A stretch of 56,757 nucleotides of DNA from Veillonella magna DSM 19857 (GTDB lineage: Bacteria > Bacillota > Negativicutes > Veillonellales > Veillonellaceae), in assembly GCF_000428745.1 (NCBI RefSeq), contig NZ_AUAN01000011.1:1-56757 (forward strand), read 5' to 3'. Below the pieces are notes generated by a model that saw only the letters and a program-made list of their open reading frames with translations, was not told where the DNA came from and made no database searches. A program made the position numbers and the translations under genes. Below, in pieces: positions 17,595-26,259 of this stretch. Position 1 is the first letter of the stretch, and each line of letters begins with the position of its first letter.

Positions 17595-18377
17595 ATGTTT
17601 GAATGGATGGTCTTGGATTCGGTATTGGTAGTGCCGTTGCTATTATTTTTAGCCGGTGCTATTGCTGGATTTGTAGATTCTATTGTCGGTGGAGGCGGAT
17701 TGATTTCGGTACCGGCGATGCTGCTTACGAATTTGCCACCCGGCGTGGCCTTGGGCAGTAATAAGTTAGCCAGTGTGTTTGGAGCCTTTTCGGCTATGAT
17801 TAATTTTATTCGACAAAAGAAAGCAGATATAGGGTTAGTAAAGCGGTTGCTACCGTTTACCTTTGTCGGATCCATAGCCGGTACAATACTGGTTATTAGT
17901 ATTCCACCGCTATACCTTAAACCGATTATTATTTTTCTGCTTATTGCGGTACTCCTTTTTGTCTTATTCAAAAAGGACTGGGGCGAGGTAAGTACGTATA
18001 CGAAGGCAACGGGACGACGGTTTGTGTTATTGGTAATGATGGCACTAAGCATTGGTTTTTATGATGGTTTCATTGGTCCCGGTACAGGTACGTTTTTGAT
18101 TTTCGGATTCATTTTTGCCGGTTTTGATTTTTTATTGGCATCGGGGAATGCAAAGGTGTTAAACTTTGCCAGTAATCTAGGGTCTCTCCTTATTTTTATC
18201 GCCATGGATCATGTCAATTATGTATATGGTTTGTCGGCGGCGGTTGGACAAATCATAGGTGCTACTATAGGGTCCCGAATGGCGATTCGGAAGGGAACCG
18301 GTTTTGTGCGCCTGGTGTTTATCGTCATGACGGTATCGATGCTGGCTAAGTTGATGTATGATTATTTTGTAGGATGA
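17595..18377 (+). CDS. TSUP-family (TauE/SafE) membrane transporter
   Basis: 260 residues with about eight membrane segments and the two TSUP repeats: AGFVDSIVGGGGLISVPAML near 23 and FYDGFIGPGTGTFLIF near 155. The family exports sulfite or sulfoacetate-type organosulfur anions; substrate unknown here. GAGGAGAG lies upstream. A few bases separate its stop from the SDR gene. Confidence 0.9.
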   Translation: MFEWMVLDSVLVVPLLLFLAGAIAGFVDSIVGGGGLISVPAMLLTNLPPGVALGSNKLASVFGAFSAMINFIRQKKADIGLVKRLLPFTFVGSIAGTILVISIPPLYLKPIIIFLLIAVLLFVLFKKDWGEVSTYTKATGRRFVLLVMMALSIGFYDGFIGPGTGTFLIFGFIFAGFDFLLASGNAKVLNFASNLGSLLIFIAMDHVNYVYGLSAAVGQIIGATIGSRMAIRKGTGFVRLVFIVMTVSMLAKLMYDYFVG

Positions 18378-18391
18378 TGGGAAGGATACGC

Positions 18392-19159
18392 ATGCCAAGT
18401 ATGAGTGATAACCAAGTTGCTTTAATCAGCGGCGGCACATCGGGCATCGGCTTTGCAACGGCGCAGCTACTGCTCAAGGAAGGCTGGAGCGTAGCGATTA
18501 ACGGACGCAATGAGCGCGACGGCCAAGAAGCGGTGGTTAAGCTTCGTCGTTTATCATCGCGCGTACGATTCGTGCAAGGCGATGTAAGTAAGGTCATGAA
18601 CTGTCGGCGCATCGTGGAAGAAACCGTTCGCTTGTTCGGTACGGTAAGTGCGTTGGTAACGGCTGCCGGATTTTATGAAGAAGAATTATTGGACAATGTA
18701 ACGGAACAGGCTTTTGATGAAATGATTGGTACCAATGTAAAGGGGACGGTGTTTTTATGCCAAGCGGCAGCCCCGTATTTACGGCGCAATCACGGCAGTA
18801 TTGTTACTATATCCAGTGATGCCGGCTTGCAGGGGAATGTTGCTTGTTCGGTATACGGTGCTTCGAAGGGGGCCATTGTAAGTTTTACGAAGTCGTTGGC
18901 CTTGGAAATGGCACCGCATAGTGTGCGCGTCAATTGTGTATGCCCCGGTGATGTGGAAACATCATTGGTGGCAAAGCAGTTGGCACACAGTGAACAGCCT
19001 TTTGAGGAGGCGATGGAAGAGATGGCCATGCACTATCCGCTGGGGCGTATTGCTAAGCCTCATGAAATCGGTGAGGTGATTGCTTTCCTGCTTAGCGAAA
19101 AGGCGTCGTTTGTTACCGGTGCGGCGTGGACCATTGATGGTGGATTGACGAGTTGGTAA
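18392..19159 (+). CDS. Short-chain dehydrogenase/reductase, FabG-like
   Basis: 255 residues from the ATG at 18392 (GGAAGGA 6 bp upstream); the ATGs at 18374/18377 overlap the TSUP stop and lack a site. Rossmann motif SGGTSGIGFATA, NNAG region replaced by TAAGFYEEE, catalytic Ser in VTISSDAG, and YGASK. C-terminal GAAWTIDGG is typical of FabG-like SDRs. Probably NADPH-dependent; no fatty-acid genes adjoin it, so a dedicated FabG role is not supported. Confidence 0.87.
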   Translation: MPSMSDNQVALISGGTSGIGFATAQLLLKEGWSVAINGRNERDGQEAVVKLRRLSSRVRFVQGDVSKVMNCRRIVEETVRLFGTVSALVTAAGFYEEELLDNVTEQAFDEMIGTNVKGTVFLCQAAAPYLRRNHGSIVTISSDAGLQGNVACSVYGASKGAIVSFTKSLALEMAPHSVRVNCVCPGDVETSLVAKQLAHSEQPFEEAMEEMAMHYPLGRIAKPHEIGEVIAFLLSEKASFVTGAAWTIDGGLTSW

Positions 19160-19173
19160 TCGACTTGATAATG

Positions 19174-19202
19174 TAGACAAATTGCAGTAGGCGTACTACA
19201 AT
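19174..19202 (+). promoter_or_regulatory. Promoter
   Basis: TAGACA (19174-19179), 17-bp spacer, TACAAT (19197-19202), ahead of the membrane-protein gene at 19262. Confidence 0.6.
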
Positions 19203-19261
19203 AGATATATATACACACTGCAACAACAATGTGAAGATAGGTACAAGTGTCGGAGGAGAAG

Positions 19262-20086
19262 ATGCAGATGGAAGAAATGAAAGGCATGATGATGGAAGAA
19301 ACGGCCATGACGGCAGAAGAAAGAAATAAAGAAGTAGAAAGCATTTGCCGTTGGGCAGCCGCCAGAGCCGGCGTATTAGCTATGGCACCTAAGTTCAGTA
19401 CAACCGCATTAATTGCTAATGATACGTACATGGTAACGCGTATTGCACAGGCCTATGGTCATTCTCTGACCTCCGGCGCTATTGTAGGGTTTTTAGGTGC
19501 CTTAGGCGGGAGCGTAGTAACAGCGCTGTTAACGTCGCTGTTGAAAAATCCGAAGGTAAAAATTCCTGTAGCGGTATGTATGTCCTATGCGATTGGCAAG
19601 GTGGCGGAAAAGTGGATTGGCGACGGTATGCCGATGCCGGCTGATTTTTCTGAATACCAAGATAGATTGGCACAGATTTTTGATCATATTAAAACGACTG
19701 TGGAATCGTTGATGTCGAATCCGATGAAGGATACGCCGTTAGGTGACGAACAGCGGGATATGCTCGGCGAAGCCGGTGTGAAAAGTGATGAATTCTTAGG
19801 GTTAAATGTGAATTCCTTGACGGATATGGTAGGCAGTACTATCGGTGCTGTAGCAGGCTTGTTCGGCGGACGTTCCGGTTTGGCTGCGCTGATATCTCAG
19901 CTTGGTGACTCGGCCACCGCTTTTGGCAATACAAAGCATGCATTGCGCGGTATCGGTGCGTTGCTTTTATCTATTTCCGAATCCGCCGCTTATTTTGTAA
20001 ACAGCGCTACCGTGTCCTCCATAACGGCGGCCAAGTCCGTAGTGTTTGATGCAGCCGGTAAAGTGGGCCTTAAAAAGGAAGACTGA
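19262..20086 (+). CDS. Membrane-associated protein of unknown function
   Basis: 274 residues from the ATG at 19262 with GGAGGAG 5 bp upstream; a GTG five codons earlier would place that site inside the gene. The N-terminus is Met/Glu-rich. Glycine/alanine-rich hydrophobic stretches lie near 70-120 (GAIVGFLGALGGSVVTALLTSLL, IPVAVCMSYAIGKVAEKWI) and 190-260. Somewhat like DUF697-type proteins, but I cannot assign a family. Probably cotranscribed with the YkvA-like gene 38 bp downstream. Confidence 0.7.
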   Translation: MQMEEMKGMMMEETAMTAEERNKEVESICRWAAARAGVLAMAPKFSTTALIANDTYMVTRIAQAYGHSLTSGAIVGFLGALGGSVVTALLTSLLKNPKVKIPVAVCMSYAIGKVAEKWIGDGMPMPADFSEYQDRLAQIFDHIKTTVESLMSNPMKDTPLGDEQRDMLGEAGVKSDEFLGLNVNSLTDMVGSTIGAVAGLFGGRSGLAALISQLGDSATAFGNTKHALRGIGALLLSISESAAYFVNSATVSSITAAKSVVFDAAGKVGLKKED

Positions 20087-20124
20087 ATAAGCAGTGAGTG
20101 GACGCGGAATAGGAGTTGACGCAA

Positions 20125-20472
20125 ATGAATCCGTTAAAACTGGTTAAGTATGTAAAGTTTTTTTCGTCGGCCAAGTTTTTAGATTTTGTGGGTAAGATGG
20201 GGAAAAATGTAGTGTTCCTTCGCAAGGCGATGGTATTGTTTTTCTGCTTTAAGGATCAGGATACCCCGAAATATGTAAAAGCTATTATTGCCGGCGCATT
20301 GGGCTATTTGATTTTACCCGTTGACGGGATTCCCGATCGAATTCCCGGTTTGGGTTGGGTTGATGATGCGGCGGTTATCGCTTTGGCATTTAAGGCGGCC
20401 AGTCGTTATATCAAAGCATCGCATCACGAACAGGCTAAAAAATATATGCCGTTCGGCGAGGATACGCTGTAA
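20125..20472 (+). CDS. YkvA-family (DUF1232) small membrane protein
   Basis: 115 residues from the ATG at 20125 with AGGAG 9 bp upstream. The DUF1232 core is PKYVKAIIAGALGYLILPVDGIPDRIPGLGWVDDAAVIALAFKAA (about 50-95), including the hallmark LILPVDGIPD. Function of the family unknown. A terminator follows. Confidence 0.9.
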   Translation: MNPLKLVKYVKFFSSAKFLDFVGKMGKNVVFLRKAMVLFFCFKDQDTPKYVKAIIAGALGYLILPVDGIPDRIPGLGWVDDAAVIALAFKAASRYIKASHHEQAKKYMPFGEDTL

Positions 20473-20486
20473 TATAGACGGTACAT

Positions 20487-20528
20487 ATGCTGAAGTAATT
20501 CTCTGGAGTTGCTTCAGCATTTCTTTTG
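20487..20528 (+). terminator. Rho-independent terminator
   Basis: Stem ATGCTGAAG (20487-20495) with CTTCAGCAT (20512-20520), then TTTCTTTT. Confidence 0.85.
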
Positions 20529-20556
20529 TCGGTATGCCGAGATATGGACTGCTTTA

Positions 20557-20585
20557 TTGACAGTCTATATAGAGTGCAGTAAAAT
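20557..20585 (+). promoter_or_regulatory. Strong sigma-A promoter for the thioesterase-murI unit
   Basis: TTGACA (20557-20562), exactly 17 bp, TAAAAT (20580-20585): near-consensus. Drives the tightly packed genes 20635-23087. Confidence 0.85.
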
Positions 20586-20634
20586 GAACGTTGAATTATT
20601 TGTGTTTTAGAGAAGATGAAGAAAGGCAGGCAGT

Positions 20635-21075
20635 ATGTTTACCACATCGTTACAAGTTCGGTTTTATGAGACGGATATGATGGAGGTAGCTCATCATACG
20701 AACCATTTGCGTTGGTTTGAAATGGGGCGTGTTGAATTCTTCCGCAGTTGCGGCATTAGTCTCTGGGACATGATGAATGAGGGAATCGTATTTCCTATTA
20801 CAAAAGTCAGCTGTGAATATAAGGAACCGGCCCGCTTTGATGATATAATTACGGTGGAAGTGACGGTAGCAAAGCTAACGCGGGCACAATGTGTGTTTAC
20901 TTATCGACTGGTACGTGAAGCAGACGGCGCACTTATCGCTACGGGGGAAACGCAGAACGTATTTACCGATAAGGAAACAGGCAAAATCATACGGTTGCCG
21001 GACGTGTTCTACAAGGCCATGGTAGCTAAGGCAGCGAAGAAGGAGGAGGCCCATGAACAAGGAGAAACAGATTGA
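20635..21075 (+). CDS. Acyl-CoA thioesterase, YbgC/FadM family (hot-dog fold)
   Basis: 146 residues. The 4HBT motif YETDMMEVAHHTNHLRWFEMGRVEFFRS near 11-38 carries the catalytic Asp. AAAGGCAGG precedes the start. It hydrolyses acyl-CoA thioesters; substrate not known. The end overlaps murI by 23 bp. Confidence 0.9.
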   Translation: MFTTSLQVRFYETDMMEVAHHTNHLRWFEMGRVEFFRSCGISLWDMMNEGIVFPITKVSCEYKEPARFDDIITVEVTVAKLTRAQCVFTYRLVREADGALIATGETQNVFTDKETGKIIRLPDVFYKAMVAKAAKKEEAHEQGETD

Positions 21076-21871
21076 GAGAAGCCGTTTGCCTATCGGCGTG
21101 TTTGACTCCGGTGTAGGCGGACTTACGGTGATGACTGTTATGCGTACCGTATTTCCCCATGAAGATTTTGTATATGTAGGAGATAACGCCAATAATCCGG
21201 TGGGCAATAAACCTAATGAAGAAATCACCGATATTGCCGTTCGGATTGGTCGTTTTCTGGAACAGGTACCGGTTAAGCTAGCCGTGGTGGCTTGTAATAC
21301 GTTTACAGTTGTCGCGTTGGATGAATTGCGTCGCCAATTGTCGTATCCGATTGTAGGTGTTTGCAAGGGCGTACATACGGCAATTGATATCAGCCCTCGC
21401 AAGTCCATTGCTATTATGGCTACCAAGGCGACTATTGATAGTCATAAGCACAAGGAATCAGCGCTGAAGTTTAATCCGAATGTGTCGGTATGGGAACAAT
21501 CCTGCCCTGATTTAGCGCATATTATTGAAGAGGGGCATTTGACGGACGACATAGCGCGGGCGAAGGCTGAAGAGTATATTCAACCTATTTTGGAGGCCGG
21601 TGCGGATACGATTGTACTAGGCTGTACTCATTTCCCGTTTATTAAACGATTGCTGGAGCGCATTACCGGTAATGATGTAGTGTACGTGGATCCGTCCTAT
21701 GAAACGGCAACGGAAGTAAAACGTGTGCTAACGGAACAGCAGTTGTTAAACCCTAAGCATACAACAGGCAAAATGGATTTATGTTTTACGAAGGATGTAG
21801 AGTTGGCATCGAAGATGGCATCTTGCTTGATTCCTCCGAAGGATTTTACGATTCGCAGTATTAAATTATAA
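21053..21871 (+). CDS. murI: Glutamate racemase
   Basis: 272 residues. GVFDSGVGGLTV holds the first catalytic region, ACNTFT the first cysteine and GCTHFP the second; both catalytic Cys are present. Makes D-glutamate for peptidoglycan. AAGGAGGAGG lies upstream within the thioesterase gene, so translation is coupled. Confidence 0.95.
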   Translation: MNKEKQIERSRLPIGVFDSGVGGLTVMTVMRTVFPHEDFVYVGDNANNPVGNKPNEEITDIAVRIGRFLEQVPVKLAVVACNTFTVVALDELRRQLSYPIVGVCKGVHTAIDISPRKSIAIMATKATIDSHKHKESALKFNPNVSVWEQSCPDLAHIIEEGHLTDDIARAKAEEYIQPILEAGADTIVLGCTHFPFIKRLLERITGNDVVYVDPSYETATEVKRVLTEQQLLNPKHTTGKMDLCFTKDVELASKMASCLIPPKDFTIRSIKL

Positions 21872-21883
21872 GGAAGTGTTGCT

Positions 21884-22423
21884 ATGTTTTTCTACACCTT
21901 AATCAATGTAGTCGTAACTATCGTCGTAATTATTGCGGCTCTCTACTTAGCGTTTCGCTTTTATGCGTGGCGCCAAGGCAACGAACGAATTGTTCTTATT
22001 ACCAAACGCCGTACACCGTTTCAGGTAGAGGACTTGACCTTTAAAACGGTTACCTTAGTGTGCGATATTCCTTTTGTTAATCGCGGAAAGCAGAACGGGA
22101 CGATTATGGATGTGTATCCGCGTCATCTGCTTCCTCAGGAACAGTTTGACAATGTGTCTATCGTGTCTTGGACGACGGATGCCAATCGCGAACGTCATGA
22201 TGGTTATTGGGAATCTGTTATTATTGAACCTCGTAAAGGTGGTACTATTCGTTTGCGCGTCATCTTGGAAGGTAAGACCGGTAACATTCGCAAGGATGTA
22301 GTAGGCTTCCCGGATATGAGCATTGACATCGTATACCAGGTAGTGGGACGCAGTGATTGGCATATTAGTAAGCAACGAATTGTGTTGACTGCAGAAGAGT
22401 TGGCACAGGCTATGCGTCAGTAG
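21884..22423 (+). CDS. Membrane-anchored protein of unknown function
   Basis: 179 residues: one N-terminal transmembrane helix (FYTLINVVVTIVVIIAALYLAF) and then a strand-rich domain (about 45-165), facing outward or inward. AAGGAAGT upstream. It lies 12 bp after murI and 13 bp before the CofE-like gene, so all are likely one operon. No family recognised. Confidence 0.75.
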   Translation: MFFYTLINVVVTIVVIIAALYLAFRFYAWRQGNERIVLITKRRTPFQVEDLTFKTVTLVCDIPFVNRGKQNGTIMDVYPRHLLPQEQFDNVSIVSWTTDANRERHDGYWESVIIEPRKGGTIRLRVILEGKTGNIRKDVVGFPDMSIDIVYQVVGRSDWHISKQRIVLTAEELAQAMRQ

Positions 22424-22436
22424 AGGAGGAAAGATT

Positions 22437-23087
22437 ATGGCAAATTTGGAATTAGTACCGATACATACTCGTATACTGACAGATAAGGACGATATTGTAG
22501 AAGCAATTGCTCATTATGCGAAGGATATTATCGGACCGGAAGATATTGTGTGTGTAGCTGAATCGGTAGTGGCCATTACGCAGGGGCACTTTACGCGACC
22601 GGAAGAATTAAAACCTACATGGCAGGCACGTTTCTTATGTCGTTTTGTACCGGCAGAAGGATCGATGAGCTCCGTGTATGGCATGCAGGCCGCTATGGAA
22701 CTAGAAGGTAAGTGGAAGGTGATGGGTGCCTTTTTCATAGGTGCTATTGCTAAGCTGTTCCGAAAAAACGGTGTGTTTTATCAGTTGGCACGTCAAGCCT
22801 CTCTTACCGATGATGTAACGGGCACAATGCCTCCGTTCGATAAACATATCGTATACGGACCAAAGGAACCGAATCAGGTTGCCGAACGCATTGTACGGCG
22901 CACGGGATGCTATGGTGCCGTGGTAGCCGACGTAAATGATTTAAAACGTTCGGCGGTCCTTGGACATAGTCGCGGGATGGATCCGAAGAAGATAGCTCGT
23001 ATTTTGATTGATAATCCGTTTGGTAACGATAGTCAGATGACACCGATTGTTGTCATTAAAAACTTTGCTGCCGTACAAGCGAAATAA
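22437..23087 (+). CDS. F420-0:gamma-glutamyl ligase (CofE)-like protein
   Basis: 216 residues matching the F420_ligase domain (VCVAESVVAITQGHF near 38, MDPKKIARILIDNPFGNDSQMTPIVVI near the end). True CofE adds glutamates to coenzyme F420, but no other F420 genes are here, and this group of bacteria is not known for F420, so it may ligate a different acceptor. AGAGGAGGA upstream; overlapping terminator downstream. Confidence 0.82.
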   Translation: MANLELVPIHTRILTDKDDIVEAIAHYAKDIIGPEDIVCVAESVVAITQGHFTRPEELKPTWQARFLCRFVPAEGSMSSVYGMQAAMELEGKWKVMGAFFIGAIAKLFRKNGVFYQLARQASLTDDVTGTMPPFDKHIVYGPKEPNQVAERIVRRTGCYGAVVADVNDLKRSAVLGHSRGMDPKKIARILIDNPFGNDSQMTPIVVIKNFAAVQAK

Positions 23088-23110
23088 AAGAGGCCCTATG
23101 GCCTCTTTTT
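23086..23110 (+). terminator. Terminator after CofE-like gene
   Basis: Stem AAAAGAGGCC (23086-23095) with GGCCTCTTTT (23100-23109), 4-nt loop; it overlaps the stop codon. Confidence 0.85.
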
Positions 23111-23146
23111 GCGTAAGAAGAGAGTATATGAAACGAGGAGGCGCCA

Positions 23147-24820
23147 ATGAAAGGACAACGAATCGGTATAGATGTGGGCGGTACCTTTACAGATGCCGTT
23201 ATTTTGGAAGGCACACGGATTGTGGCATCCGCTAAACGTCGCACAACCAAACCGCGTTTTATGGACGGAGTACTGGCGGCGTTAGATGCAGTGATGGTGG
23301 GACGTAAGACAGAACATATAGAACGCGTTACCTTATCGACGACGGTCATTACCAATGCGGTGGTGGAACATAAGGAAGAAGCGACAGACTTATATATTAT
23401 TCCCGGTCCGGGGCGTAATATGTTGCATGCGTTTCCCGTAACACCGATTATTTGGAGCGGCTATACAGATCACCGCGGTGTGATGACGGCACCGACGATA
23501 CCGAAGATAGAAAATCCGTGTGGTACTCGACGGGCTGCTATATCTGCAAAGTTTGCGGTAAGGAATCCGCAGAGTGAAGAGAACGGTGCTAAGGTATTAC
23601 GTGAAGCCGGCTACGAACAGGTGACGCAGGCGTCATCGCTCAGTGGCCGCCTTAATTTTCCGCGTCGCACGGTAAGTGCGTATTTCAATAGTGCCGTATA
23701 TGGTGTGTTCGGTCAATTTATTGATAGTATCCAACAGGCACTTAAGGACAGGGACATTACGGCACCGCTATATATTTTAAAAGCCGATGGTGGTGCATTA
23801 CCGGTGATGCAATTGAAAGAGCGTCCGGTTGAAACTGTTTTTACCGGGCCGGCAGCCAGTGTGCTCGGCATGGAAGCGTTGGAAACAATACCGCAGGAAC
23901 AAGCCGTTGCTCTTGATATCGGCGGGACGACTACGGATATTTCCTTGTGGGAAAACAGCCGACCGCTAATGGCACATGGTGGCGTGGCCATTCGCGAATA
24001 CCCCAGTGCGGTACGCTCTTTTATGGTGCGTTCCGTAGGTATCGGCGGTGAATCGGCGGTACGTATTAGCCAAGACGGTTTGTTGACGGTGGGCCCGTTG
24101 CGATTGGGGCCTTCGGTGGCGTTAGGCGGCAGTGTTCCTACTTTGGGGGATGCGCTCATAGTGTTGGGCTATGCAAGTTACGGTGACGTAACCGCAGCTA
24201 AGACAGCCATAGGCGAGTTAGCGGCCGAATGGAATGCGTCGCATCAAGCGGATAGCGTATCGCCGGAAGCAATCGCACGTCGTATTGTAAAACAGGCGGT
24301 GCAAACAATAAGAGACGGAATTATAGCCGCCGTGGACGAACAAAATAAGCGACCTATTTATGTCGTCAAGGATATTGTAGAAGCAAAAACATTTACGCCG
24401 ACAGTGGGGATTGCCGTCGGCGGTACGGCCCCTTCTTTGGCAAAGGCTCTTGAAGAGGGACTCGGTATTCCGGTTCAAATACCGTCAGCGGCAGCGGTAG
24501 CCAATGCAGTAGGTGCGGCGGTAGCTAAGGAAATTGTGGATATTACCGTACGAGTGGCTACGGAGACACACACGATGGTAATTCCCGAACTAGGAATACA
24601 AAGTCGTACTAGTTGTCGTAATTTAGAAGAGGTTCGGCAGCGGGCCGTGGAACATTTACTGGCTTATGCTAACACGTTGGGAATCGCAGATACATCGTAT
24701 GAGATTACCTATGAAGAAGAAGTACCTGTGGTGAAAGGTTGGCAGGATGTATTTTATAGTATTACAGTATGTTTGCAGTTACAGGCGGGGGTGACGGTTC
24801 ATGTACAAGCCGAAGACTGA
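23147..24820 (+). CDS. Hydantoinase/oxoprolinase (HyuA-like) family protein
   Basis: 557 residues. N-terminal ribokinase/actin-like phosphate site GIDVGGTFTDAVIL (7-20), then LSTTVITNAVVEHKE and a second site ALDIGGTTTDISLW near 255. Only the HyuA-N and HyuA domains are present; no HyuB subunit is nearby. ATP-dependent ring opening of hydantoins or oxoproline is known for the family, but substrate is unknown here. GGAGGC precedes the start; the 3' end overlaps the next gene by 20 bp. Confidence 0.82.
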   Translation: MKGQRIGIDVGGTFTDAVILEGTRIVASAKRRTTKPRFMDGVLAALDAVMVGRKTEHIERVTLSTTVITNAVVEHKEEATDLYIIPGPGRNMLHAFPVTPIIWSGYTDHRGVMTAPTIPKIENPCGTRRAAISAKFAVRNPQSEENGAKVLREAGYEQVTQASSLSGRLNFPRRTVSAYFNSAVYGVFGQFIDSIQQALKDRDITAPLYILKADGGALPVMQLKERPVETVFTGPAASVLGMEALETIPQEQAVALDIGGTTTDISLWENSRPLMAHGGVAIREYPSAVRSFMVRSVGIGGESAVRISQDGLLTVGPLRLGPSVALGGSVPTLGDALIVLGYASYGDVTAAKTAIGELAAEWNASHQADSVSPEAIARRIVKQAVQTIRDGIIAAVDEQNKRPIYVVKDIVEAKTFTPTVGIAVGGTAPSLAKALEEGLGIPVQIPSAAAVANAVGAAVAKEIVDITVRVATETHTMVIPELGIQSRTSCRNLEEVRQRAVEHLLAYANTLGIADTSYEITYEEEVPVVKGWQDVFYSITVCLQLQAGVTVHVQAED

Positions 24821-26210
24821 AGATATGCAATGCAATCAAGTGGACAATGAGAGACATCCATTGATGATGGCAAGAGAAACCGGCGGGAATGAGAACGTGC
24901 CATTGGGATTGGTATTTTTTCCCGCCTTTGATTGGAAAATTTCTACCACGCATCCGGAACGACCGGAGCGATTATTATATACAAGGGATCAATTATTAGA
25001 GGAAGGCCTGCTCGATCATCCGGCTATTCGCGAATACAATCCTTTGGTTGCTTCGTGGCGATCCATTGAACGTGTGCATGTCGGTGCCCCATCGTTGGCT
25101 GCGTGGGTTACCGAAGCACATCGCGTATCGGCAGGTGGCGCTATTGCCGCAGCCGAAGCAGTGATGAGCGGTGAGGTAAAGAGGGCGTTTGCATTGGTTC
25201 GTCCGCCGGGGCATCATGCGATGACTATGGTCCATGGGATACGCGGATTTTGTACGATCAATATTGAAGCTGTTATGTTGGCGCATATTCGTCGTCATTA
25301 TAGTATTCGAAAAATTGCCGTCGTCGATACAGATGTACATCATGGTGACGGTTCGCAGGATGTGTTCTATCACGATCCGGACACATTGTATATTTCCTTT
25401 CACCAAGATGGTCGTACACTGTACCCGGGAACAGGATTCATGAGCGAGTACGGTGGTCCGCAGGCCATCGGCAGTACAGTCAATATTCCGCTACCGCCGG
25501 GAACGGGAGACGAAGGTCTGCAAAAGGTATTGGAAGAATTGGTCATGCCTATATTGGAAGATTTTGAACCGGAATTAGTGATTAACTCAGCCGGACAGGA
25601 TAACCACTTTAGCGACCCGTTGGCCAATATGCAAATAACAGCGAAAGGCTATGCCAAATTAGCGGATACATTGCAAGCGGATATTGCCGTACTGGAAGGT
25701 GGCTACTCTGTACAGGAAGCGTTGCCCTACGTAAATACCGGTATCATTTTAGCTATGGCCGGTCTCGATTACAGCGGTGTGGTGGAACCGGCTTTCGATG
25801 CGCAGCGGTATCGTCAAAAAGCAGATGTAACGGCATATATTGATGACTTGATTAAGCAGTGGCAACGCCAATGGCAGCAGCGTCGACAGATGCAGGCGGA
25901 TTATCTTGTAGGTATGGGCGATTATTGGCATGAAACCCGACATCTCTATTATGATGAAACGGGTATTACGGAGCATCGGGAAGAGAAGATACGCCTATAT
26001 CCGCAGCGCCTAGGGTGGCACAGTATATATTCATCCAGTCAAAGCGGTCCTTTCGGGAGTCAGCGCGTATATGCGATGTTTATTCCTTGGCAAGCAGATG
26101 AGATATGTCGAAGAGACGCTTATGATGAAGCGTTGCGTGCTAAAAAAGAGGGCAAGGCGACACGCTATGTAGTGGTAGACCCGATGAAGGATATACAGGA
26201 AGATATCTAG
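24801..26210 (+). CDS. Histone-deacetylase family amidohydrolase with C-terminal extension
   Basis: 469 residues. The HDAC/AcuC fold (about 30-330) keeps the active site: HPERPER, VRPPGHHA (charge-relay His), DTDVHHGDG (zinc ligands), SAGQDNHFSDPLA (third zinc Asp) and EGGYS. Bacterial members deacetylate small amides or acetyl-lysine. Residues about 340-469 are an extra domain rich in Gln, Arg and Tyr, not part of the enzyme family. No good ribosome site precedes the ATG, consistent with coupling to the overlapping hydantoinase-like gene. Confidence 0.85.
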   Translation: MYKPKTEDMQCNQVDNERHPLMMARETGGNENVPLGLVFFPAFDWKISTTHPERPERLLYTRDQLLEEGLLDHPAIREYNPLVASWRSIERVHVGAPSLAAWVTEAHRVSAGGAIAAAEAVMSGEVKRAFALVRPPGHHAMTMVHGIRGFCTINIEAVMLAHIRRHYSIRKIAVVDTDVHHGDGSQDVFYHDPDTLYISFHQDGRTLYPGTGFMSEYGGPQAIGSTVNIPLPPGTGDEGLQKVLEELVMPILEDFEPELVINSAGQDNHFSDPLANMQITAKGYAKLADTLQADIAVLEGGYSVQEALPYVNTGIILAMAGLDYSGVVEPAFDAQRYRQKADVTAYIDDLIKQWQRQWQQRRQMQADYLVGMGDYWHETRHLYYDETGITEHREEKIRLYPQRLGWHSIYSSSQSGPFGSQRVYAMFIPWQADEICRRDAYDEALRAKKEGKATRYVVVDPMKDIQEDI

Positions 26211-26213
26211 CTG

Positions 26214-26222
26214 TGGTATAAT
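26214..26222 (+). promoter_or_regulatory. Extended -10 promoter for rph-rdgB fusion
   Basis: TGGTATAAT just after the HDAC-family stop codon; no good -35, as expected for extended -10 sites. Confidence 0.55.
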
Positions 26223-26259
26223 AAGAATGAAATAAGAAAAGATAGTAGGAGTGACATAC

